Assembly (NCBI GenBank): GCA_047967505.1
Contig: CM106540.1
Source: Dipteris shenzhenensis
Lineage: Eukaryota; Polypodiophyta; Polypodiopsida; Gleicheniales
Length of the DNA: 64,000 bases
Reading direction: 5' to 3' (one strand)
Part shown: positions 53,531 through 64,000 of the stretch, one piece after another
Layout: every line of letters begins with the position of its first letter
How positions within the stretch are numbered: position 1 is the stretch's first letter
Position numbers and translations under genes: made by a program
The notes under the pieces: generated by a model
The model's input: only the letters and a program-made list of their open reading frames with translations
Told to the model about the DNA's origin: nothing
Database searches by the model: none

Positions 53531-56160
53531 GATGCAAATAAAGCAAAATCCCAAATGCTAGTGCCTACAAGAGAGAAATCACACCAAATACCAAGTGCAC
53601 CAAATATGTATGCCACAATGAAAGGTAACATTACCAAACCTCAAAGGCTCAAAGCATTAAAAAAAATGCAATTGACTCATGTGCATATACTATGCATCCA
53701 TATGAGCAAATCTGGCCCAAAAGAAAATGTCAATCTGTAATGACAAAACAATGGCAAATCCAATGCCAATAAGAGCCAAATGCCTCAAGCATAAACACTA
53801 TCCTTGGGCATAAGCATCAATAATGTCTCATCTAAGAGAGCATAGCAGTGCATCAATTGCAATGTGTCAAAGCTGTCCCTCAGCATAGAATAGCATCTGT
53901 GTGTCCATCAATAAAGCATCCCACAAGGTAATTTGGGCCTATCAGCGCATCCAACAAGGATCGCAATGCATCCAAATGGCATGTAAAGCATCAACTGCAA
54001 CCTAATGCAAACCATGAATGAGCTCACATGGCTTAGACTCCAACCAAAGTGATTTGCATAAGGTATGTCCCAAATATCACGACCCTATGGCAATGACCGC
54101 TACCAAAAATAGGACCTGAGATGCCTCAAAACATGGGCGTCACTGTATAATCAGACTTAGTAAGACAATCTACAAATATATCTCTTTTGCTAGAACTCCA
54201 GAATGCCAACCGATGGATGTGAAATTGGGAGTCGACCTTGGAGTTTACCAGCAGAGCAAATAAACCTTAGGTAACTTAGACCTTAGCAAAAAAGCCACGT
54301 GTCACCTGTGTGTGAAAAAATCTACAATAGGGAGAAAAATGACTGCACAGGGATCTCTAACTCCTCAAATGCCCAAATTGCCTCGAATTTCACAAGCAAC
54401 AATTATTGCCGGACCGTCCTAGATCCACTGTAAGAAATGGAATGAAAAATGGTAAGTTGAAGGAGTGTGTCCAAACCACGAGCGTCAGGATGTAGGAGGA
54501 GATTAAAGATCACAAAAAATGATGAAGTGCTTGCTTTCTTCCTTCACACGAGCTGCTTAGCAGAGTAACTGGATGGAAGCTTCATAGTTACCTTGTAGGT
54601 GAAAGCTTGAACTATGAGCACATGAGATGGATTGACATAGATTCACGTAGTAAGCTTCTTCTTTGCTTCAAATATTTCACACAGCTCACAAAATGAGTAG
54701 CAAAGTCCCAAAACTATGAAGGGCAACACCCATGAGGTGGTTCACATGAGAAATCATCTCTCTCATAGAGAAATCATCACCACACAGAAGCAAAAAACGA
54801 ATTTTTGCTCAAAAAACCACTAATAGCTTCAAAATACCACTTCGAGAGTCTAGAAACCACTCTTTCAAAGGTTTTTGCTCACCAAATGAACCAGAGGGTC
54901 CAAAACCATGGAATGGCTATGCGCACAACTCAAAACGGCTCATCCACCAGCTCGAAATCATCACAGAAAAAAAAAACGACTTTCTTGGCTCCAAAACCAC
55001 TCAAGCTTTCCAAACCCACCTAGAGATCCACAAACCACTTTCCAAAAGGTTTCTTCTTAGTGTACACCCAGGATGGAGATAAGACCACCCACAGAGCTTC
55101 TCCTTCCTCCCACAGAGTCTTTAGGCTCCAAGCATATACACGGGCTTAGGTAGATGATACTAGTTGAGGGGATTCAACAAAGGAAGCAAAAATAGAAGAG
55201 GGTGAGAGAAGGAGAGCCACACAAGGTTTTTGGTGGGTGCATAACACCCTAATCTTGTATGTCATCTATATATATATATGTGTGTGTTTGAGTATTGTAC
55301 ATAACAGGGGTTAAAATGGTATAGTGGCCTTTAACCCCCACAAGAATATCTAATCCAATGTGCATAGCGTACTCTCCATTATAATCTTTATGAAGCAACA
55401 ATTATGCCATACTTGGTATATTTAACTATTGGTGATCAGTCGTATCTCATCTTTAGTGATGCATGGAGGCTATCAGTCTATGAGAGGACAAGCCATTTTC
55501 TAGGTCAACAACACTACCATAGGATCTCATTGGATTTGGAGATAACACATATCCAAAAATTGATGAGACTTCCTACTTCAATGGCACTAGCCTCACTAAT
55601 ATGGTGGAAAATTTGGCTACTTGATATAAAATTAAGGGTGCACATAACATTAGATTTTTGAAGAAAAATTCTAGACACACTAGAATCTGTCTTATTCATT
55701 CCAAACACAAAAGTTGGCACCTTGATGGCAACTATCTAAGAAGCTAATAGGAAGCACTATCACCTCAAAGAAACCTTTAAAAAAAAAGGAGAGTCAATTT
55801 TGTATTAGACATTTAAAAAAAAGCTATAATTAAATTTGAATAAAACCTTAAATAAACATTTTATTAAACAAATAAAAAAGAGTTTTGTCAGTCCCCAACC
55901 TTGACCAAACAACTAAAACCTTAACAAAGCTCCGAATTTATCAAGAGGTTACACAAAATCCACTACTCCAAAAAAGAGTTTTGTGAAGTCCCCATCTTGA
56001 CCAAACAACTAAAACTTTAACAAAGCTCCAAATTTATTAGTAGCTTACAAATTTATATACTAATGGTTCCTTTGACTACAAAAATGCGTAGCTAGCAACC
56101 TGTCTCACGAATTCTCAACCCAAATCAACTATAAGAGAATCAAAATTTTATGTAGAAAAT
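53531..56160. other. No recognised gene; probable copia 5 leader and flank
   Basis: No motif-bearing frame. Contains a cluster of AAACCACT-type repeats (54820-55040), a (TA/TG) stretch near 55268-55290 and homopolymer A runs. I looked for an LTR/primer site for copia 5 and found none. Confidence 0.45.
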
Positions 56161-56164
56161 TCTC

Positions 56165-56465
56165 AGCGAGCATGAAGAGGAAGAGATAGAGAGGGAGAGA
56201 GGTGGAGGATGGGTGGAGAACATTCCTGGGGGGATGAGATATGAGGAGGGAGAGAGGCATAGGATGGGTGAGTTGAGTAGGGAGGGAGAGAGGCATAGGA
56301 TGGGTGAGTTGAGCAGGGAGGGAGGGCGGGCAGAGATGGAAGAGAGGGGAGGACAACGAGAGGGGGAGGCAGAGACAACAAGAAGGGGAGAGAGGGGGAG
56401 GTAGAGCGGGCTGAGAGGGGAGTGAGCGAAAGCTAGCTGAGAGGAAGAGAGGGAGAGGGATGCAA
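56165..56465. repeat. Purine-rich tandem repeat
   Basis: GA-rich plus strand with repeated units containing GAGAGGCATAGGATGGGTGA (about 56242 and 56285). On the minus strand a TTATATAAGG box lies just upstream (about 56508-56519), but no gene follows it. Confidence 0.8.
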
Positions 56466-56469
56466 GGCG

Positions 56470-57226
56470 TAGGGCAACAACATCAAAAAATACAAAGGTG
56501 GTTCCTCCACCTTATATAATGAGCACCCCTTTAAATGCCCCTAACATGTGTTCCTTCTAGAGCTCTTCTATTTCACTCAAAGTGCCTTTTACCCCACTCA
56601 CACTCCCATTCCACAATGAATACAAGAATTTTATTTTTGAGAACTTTAGGGACCCCTTTTCCATGAAATTTTTTGAAAAATGTTACAAGAACCTTTAGTG
56701 AAGCAACTTATCACTTTAAACAAATCCTAAATTTTACACATGGGCTTCCCTACGGTGTTTTACATGCTATCATGATACATCTCTTTGTACCCATGTATGG
56801 TAGGCCTTGTGATAGGTTGCACTCCATCTAACATGCACTTCTCTTCCTTATGAAGAATTATATACCACAATGGGAATCGCTCGTGGAACCTACAAATCAT
56901 TGAAAACATAATGAAAACTATACACAAAAATGTCCAAAACTCAAAAACAGAAAAGATAACAAGCATGCTGGGTGTAATCTCTCCCCATAGGAGTGGTGCT
57001 CATCTTCCACTTCCTATGTATTTGATTGATTCAAGAATTTTGAGCAAGAACTGGTATAAGCTCATGAACATCTCCTCCATGCACCACTGGAGATAAGCCA
57101 CACACCTTCCAAAATAGCTTGCCTTTTGTAGAAGTAGAGTTTTCTTTTCCCACTTTAATTAATATGCTTAGGCTAAGCCTCTAATGAAAATCAAAATATG
57201 TACATGAGCATGTGTAATTTCAAAAA
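56470..57226. other. No recognised gene
   Basis: AT-rich. One TATA-like sequence on the minus strand near 56512. Frames are short and lack motifs. Confidence 0.45.
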
Positions 57227-59412
57227 CTAGGCTTTTTGAAGTAAGCCTCCCTGCATCACTGGTTGCACCTTACATTGACAAAAATATGGCAAATCATGCT
57301 TGCCACCATTAGCCATCGCCCAATTAGTTACTCTTCCCCTGAATTCACAACATCCATCAATAATAACGATGAGGCTTCTTCCTCTGAATTTCCTTCTTGG
57401 AGAAGGAAGATGAATGTCATCTCCCATGAAAGGAATTTGGTTCCTCTATTTCCTGTGATCCCCGCGTCTAGGATGTCTTGTTGAACAATTGTCCTAAACC
57501 CTTCGTCTGTAAGGTTGTCACAAAAGTGGGCCAAGTGCTTTACAAACTTGGGTTCCTCTACGAATAGATACTTTATCTAATCTATGGGAACCCATCTCTT
57601 TGAAGAGTGGTCAAGTGTATAGGCAAAATTTGAGAAATTATCTTGCATGGAAAGGATGAGATTTAAGAAGTCATCCTTGGCTTGCATATATGTGCCTAGG
57701 ACATCTAAAGTCCTATCAAACACTAAAAATAGCTCTTCCTCACGATCTGCAAATGTAGTTCGTGAGATGAAATCATGGAATGTAGTTCTACCTGAATCCA
57801 TGGCAAACAACAGCTGATGGAGGGAGTAACTTCTGAGGATGGGAGTTTCTATGGCTCTCTAAATGTGAAAGTCAGAATGTGATGTAAAAAGGGCTCTTAC
57901 CCCTTAATATATATCAAAACCCTAAAAATTAAAATTAATCATAAAATCTCAAAATTTTTTTAAAAACATTTACCATGAACTGAAAGGAGAAAAAATTAAA
58001 AGAAGTAACGTTTTAATTTAATTGTCCATCATCTTTTGAAGTAATAACTACATTTGACAGACAAAAAATTAAATGCTGCACTAGTCAAACACATTGTTAG
58101 CAATCTTCAAAGTTGCAGGAGGAATGAAATTGGTACTATGCATGCATTTCTCCACACGGTGGCTGATCTTACCACCATTTAAGGTAAAGTAGAAGGACTC
58201 TGACATGCTGTCCTCCATCACCAATATGTGTTCTCACACGTCCCTTAGAGTCCATTGCGATGTGACATTCACATTCTTGACATCTCCCTCTTCAACAGCA
58301 ATAGACAAACTTACCCCCGTATTGTCTTCATCATTAAAGTCTAAGGGAAGCCACGGGCCATTCGTTTTCTTCCAGCGCCTGTAGTGAAAAGCTAAATACA
58401 ACATTTGGGATGACAAATGGTATCTAATAACCACATTGTCTTTACATGCATGACATTGAAACACATCACCCTTTTGGTTGCCTGACCTGGTTCCCTAATT
58501 CATCTCAAGTAAATCTTCAAGAGCATTTTCATCTACACGCTTGTAGGACCACATAGTTTTTGTTCTATGCATATGTATATTTTGAGATAAAGAAGCAAAA
58601 ATGTGCAGAGGCATAAACCAAGATAACCTTGCCTATTTGGATCCAAATGTAAACTTCTTGGCCATGCCCACATTCTTTGCAATCTTGTCCTTGTACGATT
58701 GCAATATCCTCGAGTCCACATTGCTGCAATCCATGTCTTGAAGTTGTGGTGGTGTAATGGTTTGCAGATGGCCATAGCTTGATGATGTCGTTGGAGTGAT
58801 GTATGCTGCATTATACCAATTAACATTCTTCATTTGCAAGGAGGCCAAATTCTCCCCGGCATGCATTTGCTTACCTAAATCCTCATGAATTGCAGTAGTG
58901 AACTTGCCTATGAATGATTCAACTGGTTCCCACTCCTCGAGGTCCGAAGGAAAAACATCTGCCACCATGACTAAGAGCTCTTAGAAACCAAACACAAAAT
59001 TTCCAAATGGACTCATTACACTTATAGGTGAAAAAGGTACATAGATAGAAAGGCTCACAGTGTGATGGTATCCTAGATTGATTGAATGATGGAGGAAGTT
59101 GCATATCCTTTCCCATGTAAACATGTTGCACTTTTGCGAGCCATCCTTTCTTCCCAAACTTGAACTTCAAGATGCGCCCCTTCCACTCATGCAAGATGTC
59201 ACCTCTCTTGCTCTTGGGAAGCTTATATGACCTTTGGCCGATCCTTTCATCAGTATCCAGTCATTTAAGCTGTAGATGCAAGGGATCCACTCATCCAATG
59301 CATTTCTGGTGTTGTGGAAGACACAAGAGGTCATAGCATTGCGTGGTCTTGTAGCCTTTCTCCTCACCATGCTTGCAGAGGTTGCAACAGCAAGAATGGG
59401 ACTCCTACACAA
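57227..59412 (-). pseudogene. Unrecognised multi-exon gene inside inverted repeat
   Basis: I do not recognise the protein. Open blocks in order on the minus strand: MVRRKATRPRNAMTSCVFHN and LDEWIPCIYSLNDW (59412-59167); after a frame change LHEWKGRILKFKFGKKGWLA, VQHVYMGKDMQLP (59194-about 59060); MVADVFPSDLEEWEPVESFI, DKIAKNVGMAKKFTFGSK (58968-58633); after an acceptor-like TTAG/G near 58494, GNQKGDVFQCHACKDNVVIR and SSQMLYLAFHYRRWKK (to 58234); TTFADREEELFLVFDRTLDV (57810-57577); LAHFCDNLTDEGFRTIVQQD (57534-57328). Gaps between blocks are of intron size, and codon-like conservation of charged residues suggests former coding function. It may be a second gene of the DNA transposon delimited by 47761-60108. 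Confidence 0.45.
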
Positions 59413-59740
59413 GGCAATTCAACTCCAACAGAGGCACAAAAGAGGGAGAAGGAGAGGGACAGAGTAGCAACAACAACAGAGGCATAGGAGACGGAGAAGG
59501 AGAGGGACAGAGTAGCTCCAATAGAGGCATAAAAGAGGGAGATGGAGAGGGATAGAGAGCAGTAGCAACAGAGGCACAAGAGAGGGATAGAGCAATAGCA
59601 ACAGAGGCATAGGAGGGGAAGAAGGAGAGGGACAGAGCAGCTCCAATAGAGGCATAGGAGACGGAGAGGGGAGAGAGAGAGAGAGGAGCTGTAGCAAGCA
59701 GGCCAAAGTAGGAGGGAGCACAGAACATGGTATTTGTTTC
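59400..59740. repeat. Purine-rich minisatellite
   Basis: Units of about 55-65 bp built from GAGAAGGAGAGGGACAGAG, (TAGCAACAACA or TAGCTCCAAT) and AGAGGCA(T/C)A(A/G)(G/A)AGA repeat five or six times. On the minus strand it forms a CT-rich tract at the 5' side of the unrecognised gene. Confidence 0.88.
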
Positions 59741-59868
59741 AAATCTAAGTGATTTGGTAGGCTAGACCAGAACAGTGGGGGGTAGAGGCCCTAGAAAGAG
59801 GGAGGGGAGAGGAAAATTTCACCATTTGGGCCGTACCATTGAATGCAGTTTTGGGCTCATGTGGGGGA

Positions 59869-60108
59869 GGTGCACCTGGTAGGAGAGTCAAACATGGGTT
59901 AAGAGGGGGGGGATGGTTTGGGTGGTCCCTAGTGTAAGGGCAGCAACCAATAGGGGCTCTCTATAGGCCTGCCCACCCTTCACCTCAACATACCATTGCC
60001 CCACACCTTCTAGCACTCTCATTGGTACACCTCAAATCACTCTCTAATCCCTTGAAATTAGAAAACACTAATTGGAGGCCCTTTTGAGACCCCAATTCTC
60101 CCCTAATG
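59869..60108 (-). repeat. Right arm of long inverted repeat
   Basis: Inverted partner of 47761-47973, roughly 80 percent identical by eye apart from a 14-bp insertion near 59930. Its outer end is the 34-bp sequence at 60075-60108. Confidence 0.75.
60075..60108 (-). repeat. 34-bp transposon-end-like sequence, copy 2
   Basis: GAGGCCCTTTTGAGACCCC then AATTCTCCCCTAATG, one mismatch from 32875-32908. It lies about 0.7 kb upstream of the unrecognised gene's first block, the same layout as copy 1 and the transposase-like gene. Confidence 0.75.
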
Positions 60109-60350
60109 TCTGTCTCTCTCTCACAGAAATCTCTCCACAATGAGCATGCATGGATAGAAAAACTCTTAATAGAATATCTCTCTTTATCTCATGGAAGAAA
60201 GAACTATAAATGAACGAAAATGGACGGAATTTTTTCAATGAACAAAAATTTTCTCTCTCTACAGAATTGAATGGAACACTCAATCTCTCTGGATCTCTCG
60301 ATCTCTCTTGCACTCTCAAGGATCTCAATGCCTCAGCAAAAGGTAAGGAT

Positions 60351-60362
60351 GCTCTAATACCA
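60351..60362 (-). other. Primer-binding site, initiator Met tRNA type
   Basis: TGGTATTAGAGC on the minus strand, directly after the LTR end TTTTGTCA. Confidence 0.88.
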
Positions 60363-60619
60363 TGACAAAATATGAAGAGGGGAGAGGAGAAGAGTGGAGA
60401 TGAGGAGAGAGGGCACAGCTAGAGAGCACACTACAAATGACTAACTGTACACTAGATTTAGTTGAAAATGTAGAATATATACAAACCCATTTAGGGTTAG
60501 GGTTAGGGCATCTAACCCTTTTCTTTAGAGCACTCTATTGGGTTAGTACTATGCACATATGATCACATGATGGTGCTATGCACACATGATCACATGATGT
60601 TGAGTGTGAACTCTCAACA
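60363..60619 (-). repeat. copia LTR (257 bp)
   Basis: On the minus strand TGTTGAGAGTTC...CATATTTTGTCA, followed at once by the primer site. It contains a duplicated CATCATGTGATCATRTGTGC phrase and three telomere-like CCCTAA units. Its leader (60350-60110) has one short frame without motifs and is cut off at the right inverted-repeat arm. Related fragment at 38582-38806. Confidence 0.87.
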
Positions 60620-60639
60620 CCACACACCTAGATTTCCCT

Positions 60640-61300
60640 TGCATAGACCCACCAAAATGTGTCATCAGACTTGCATGCAACAACCATAGTGGCATCATTT
60701 GTTCACCCTTCATGTTACCGATTCAGTGGCCCGAATTTCCCTTGCATAGACCCAACAAAAATGTGGGATCATTTGATAAGTTCATGCATCCCTTCTTGGT
60801 ATGCAGCTACCATAGTGGGATCATTTGATAAGTTCTTGCAACCCAACCTTGCTGTCTCACCGATTTAGACACCTGGATTTCCCTTCCATACACCCACCAA
60901 AATGTGGGATCATTTGATATGTTCACATGTGTATCTCTTCCTTGCATGCATCCACCATAGTGGGATCATTTGATAAGTACATGCATCCCTTCCTTGCATG
61001 CAGCCACCATAGTGGGTTCATTTGATGAGTTCATGCAACCCAACCTTGTTGTCACTGATTCGGACATCGAGATGTCCCTTGCATAGACCCATGTCCCTTG
61101 CATAGACCCACCAAAATGTGGGATCATTTGATAAGTTTCATGTATCCCTTCCTTGCATGCATACACCCATGAAAATGTGGGATCATTTGATAAGTTCATG
61201 TGGGATGACTTGATAAGATCATTGGCTTCCCCAAAGTGGGATCATTGGATAAGTTCATGTGGGATGACTTGATATGATCATTTGCTGCCCCACAATGGAA
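60640..61300. repeat. Satellite-like array, GGGATCATTTGATAAGTTC
   Basis: At least eight copies of GTGGGATCATTTGATAAGTT (some with 1-2 changes) alternate with two connector types, CCTTGCATGCA-CCACCATA and CTTGCATAGACCCACCAAAA, giving a composite period of roughly 50-60 bp within a larger about 110-bp unit. Units become shorter at the right end (61170-61290). Confidence 0.85.
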
Positions 61301-61439
61301 CAATTTAAACAATTCATTCGATAAATTCTATTTAAATTATTTCATTCGATAAGCTCAATTAAATTCTTGCCTTATGGAAGCATATGGAGTTACCTTGGCT
61401 TATGGCATCATATGTCACTTGCATTTATTTGTTGGCTTC

Positions 61440-61690
61440 ATTATGAAGTAGGCCTTCCCTCAAGACGATGATTCAAGGGAACCAAAGAAGGACTGAGCAT
61501 TACATTCCATCACACCCCTTTAATGGGAATGTCCTTCCTCTAAGTCAGAGACCAAGAGCTTGTCAGTGCTTCTCGAAAAGCTCTTTACCGAGTGGTTTGG
61601 TAAGATGTCTATAACATTTTTTTGCCATCACAATGCTATAGTGTGATGTCACCATGTAACACTCTTTCTCTGATGAAGTGTAGATCAACA
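61440..61690 (-). pseudogene. copia RNase H C-terminus
   Basis: The minus strand starts HFIRERVLHGDITL and decays through frameshifts towards the polypurine/LTR side. It is homologous to the end of copia 3 (43000-43260), sharing for example CTTCCTCT-AGTCA and AAGAGCTTG. Confidence 0.75.
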
Positions 61691-61960
61691 GAGGGATATG
61701 CATTTTTCCTCGGTCAAGGTGCTATATCATGGTTGTCAAACAAACAACCAATTATTTCTTTGTCTTCAATTGAAGCAGAATATAGAGCACTCACTACAAG
61801 TGCATGTGAGGCATATGGCTCAGAAGACTATGATTACTTTGATGGAATCAAAGTCAACAACAATATAGAGTGATAATCAATCGGCTCAAGCATTGGCAAA
61901 GAATATAGTATATCACTCCATAGGACAAAGCACATTGATGTGTCATCTTGTCGGACTAGT
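61690..61960 (+). pseudogene. copia RNase H central part, inverted
   Basis: The plus strand reads RSTEGYAFFLGQGAISWLSN, QPIISLSSIEAEYRALTTSA, then in another frame DNQSAQALAKNIVYHS and HIDV. This is the RNase H segment that normally directly precedes HFIRE, yet it is oriented opposite to the HFIRE part at its left and to the RT at 63-64 kb. Confidence 0.82.
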
Positions 61961-62984
61961 ACTCCTTTTTGCATATGTTCCTCAAATTGAGTTTCAACTT
62001 CTAGGATGGCCTGTGCAGCTGATTTCTGACTGTTCTCTTGTAGGGCATCATCTGTGTCTGCATGATTGTCATTTGTCATTTTGTGGTTGGTAGAATCTGC
62101 CTCTGACTGCTTTTCGACAGTGTTCTATTTTGTAGTGGTCGTCTGTAGGTCGGGCTATTGTATTTGTTGATTTGAGCATGTATACTTATCAATTATTTTG
62201 ATTACATCAATTTCAAATATGGGAAAAATAGTAGGATTTCTCCTAAGGAAAATCTCCTCCTCATCTTCGTCAAATTTTGCTATCATGTTGATGCCCTTTG
62301 CTTGTAGTGTGGCTGAACTTGTCTTGGGAAACTTCTCCCATAAAACATTCAAAGATACAAGCCTATGTTTCACCGATACAAGATTTCAAAAAGACACAAG
62401 CCTAATATTTTTAAAAGATACAAGCCTATCTTTTTAAAAGACACAACATAAAATTTTCAAATATATAAGCCTACGATGAACAAATATTTTTAATGTATAT
62501 GTCAATACAAGGCACTCTCTCAAGGATTTAGACAGAACATGGAGAACATACATGGAAGAAAATCTATGACAACAATTAGAGATTCCAAAATACAATGGGT
62601 TGGCTATCATAACTTCTTACATGAGGAGATTCCTATAAAAACCCACTCCACCCCCTTATTCTTCTTCTTTCACATCTAGCCTCCATCCTCTTCTCCATTT
62701 TGGTTTGTGAAGGATTTTGCTAAAATCATAGCTTCCCTTTATGAGATGACAAAAAAGGACACCACTTCTAGTGGACTGTGGAAAACTAGTCTACAGCATT
62801 TCATGATGTCCAAAAATGAGCAATTGAGGCACCCATATTGGGCAACCAAGATGGGATGTGATTTTCAATGGCCAAGTTGAGTTCATGAAATGGCCAAGTT
62901 GAGTTACTAACAATGGCCAATTCCAACTTGGCCATTTTTGAGAATTTCCTTAATGACTCAACTTGGCCATGCTGTCACAGTATC
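61961..62984. other. No recognised gene; short motif repeats
   Basis: No coding signal. Around 62340-62470 AAAGACACAAGCCTA-type phrases repeat four times. Around 62866-62970 ATGGCCAAGTTGAGT occurs twice direct and once inverted. Confidence 0.55.
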
Positions 62985-64000
62985 CATGCAATCTTAGATT
63001 ACATACTCTTCAGTATTCTATTCCAAACTATATTGTACCTTTGATGTATCTCAAGAGTCTTTTGGCTGCATTCTAGTGAGACTGTTTCGGATTTGCCATA
63101 AATTGTGCAAGTGAGCTTACTGCATAACAAATATCTGGTTGTGTGATAGTCAGATATATAAGAGATCCAATGAGCTACCGCCGATAGTACCTATCATTGA
63201 CGGTAGGCTTTTTTAGATCTTTTATAAGTTTCAAACTCTATTCCATGGGAGTGGCTATGATCTTGCAATCTACCATATGAAACTTCTTCGGGAGACTGTC
63301 AACTTATTTTAGCTGACTCATAAAGGTGTAGTCTGAATCTCTCAATACCAAGACAATAGTTCATAAGTCCAAGATCTTTCATGTCAAACTCTGCACACAT
63401 AAGTCTTGTTTTAGCTTTTTGATGAAGCTATCATTGCTTTCAATCACAATTAGATCATCTACGTACAAAAGTGCAATAGTAATGTCTTCCCCTTGAACTT
63501 TGTAGTAGAGAGTATGATCTTCATTGGATTTCATGTATCTCAAATTAGCAAAATACTTGTCCATTCTGCTATACAAACTTTTGGGTGCTTGCTTTAAGCC
63601 GTAGAGACTTTTCTTGAGATGGCAAACCTAATTCTCTTTTCCCGGTTCAGCATAACCTTTGCTAATTATTGCATGTAGACTTCCTCATCTAGGTAACCAT
63701 TGAGAAAAGCATTCTTGACATCGAGCCAGTACACATTCCATCTGCTGAGTGTCATTAGTGATACCAAGAACTGTATGGAATCCAACTTTTCTACTGGGGC
63801 ATAAGTCTCATCATAATCTTGACCGTACTGCTATGCAATCAACTAGTCTGGCTTTATATCATTCAATGCTTCATTCTGGATTGTACACTTTGTATACCCA
63901 TTGGTTTGTGATTGCCTTCTTTCCGTGTCGAAGGTCACATAATTTCCAAGTATAATTCTTGTACAAAGCTTCCATTTCTTCATTCATAGTAGCAGTATGC
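62985..64000 (-). pseudogene. copia 6 reverse transcriptase, runs off the window
   Basis: Minus strand from the right edge: MNEEMEALYK-like start, QDYDETYAPV, DVKNAFLNGYLDEEVYMQ, KYFANLRYMKSNEDHTLYYK, catalytic LLYVDDLIVIESND (about 63450-63465), SYRRLLTVNDRYYR-type connection, DICYAVSSLAQFMA, and the RNase H start LRLHGYCDS near 62970. Numerous stops. The 5' part lies beyond 64000. Confidence 0.85.

Noticed and set aside
60492-60516. Interstitial telomere
   Set aside because: Only about three telomere-like units, and they lie inside a copia LTR.

Overview
The window looks like a repeat-rich nuclear segment of a large land-plant genome. Evidence: several Ty1/copia and Ty3/gypsy LTR retrotransposons with plant-type initiator-Met-tRNA primer sites, a LINE remnant, genes with short 80-90 bp GT-AG introns, telo-box (AAACCCTAA) motifs, and an intact replication-type histone H3 gene with plant histone promoter nonamers (CATCCAACG). 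I cannot place it to species. No tRNA, rRNA, CRISPR or bacterial features were seen. Nearly all coding potential belongs to mobile elements, most of them broken by stops, frameshifts and deletions.

Layout. 0.5-2.2 kb: 5' end of a copia element on the minus strand (LTR, primer site, fused integrase/RT remnant). 2.8-10.5 kb: a chromovirus-type gypsy element bounded by a 5-bp target duplication (TACAC); its LTRs carry an array of short perfect hairpins, many with UNCG loops. 12.5-13.0 kb: LINE RT remnant, minus strand. 13.3-19.1 kb: a second, younger gypsy element (target duplication AATGG; about 3 differences over 377 bp of shared LTR) with a large 3' deletion. 20.0-20.4 kb: LTR-like promoter segment. 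24.6-26.2 kb: purine-rich tract. 26.2-33.0 kb: the most unusual block. It holds an unrecognised plus-strand gene remnant, a near-palindromic hairpin element, a 355-codon long-tailed histone H3-like gene interrupted only by six TAG codons, and a four-exon minus-strand gene that resembles a DNA-transposon transposase of a family I cannot name. A 34-bp sequence upstream of that gene recurs 27 kb away.

35.3-38.8 kb: degenerate copia element plus an LTR fragment. 39.9-40.3 kb: intact histone H3, the one convincing functional host gene. 41.5-46.3 kb: decayed gypsy and copia fragments. 47.8-60.1 kb: a region flanked by inverted arms of about 210-240 bp, which I read as long terminal inverted repeats of a large DNA transposon. 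It contains nested copia pieces in both orientations and an unrecognised multi-exon minus-strand gene just inside the right arm. 60.1-64 kb: a copia LTR with primer site, a satellite-like array, a copia RNase H with an inverted segment, and a copia RT running off the window.

The genes do not form an operon-like system. The functional theme is transposition. The notable possibilities are a DNA-transposon family with a shared 34-bp end, pyrimidine-rich leaders and unfamiliar genes, and a histone H3 variant lying next to one member. In-frame stops are often TAG where a relative or repeat unit has CAG, consistent with deamination of methylated CHG sites in silenced DNA.
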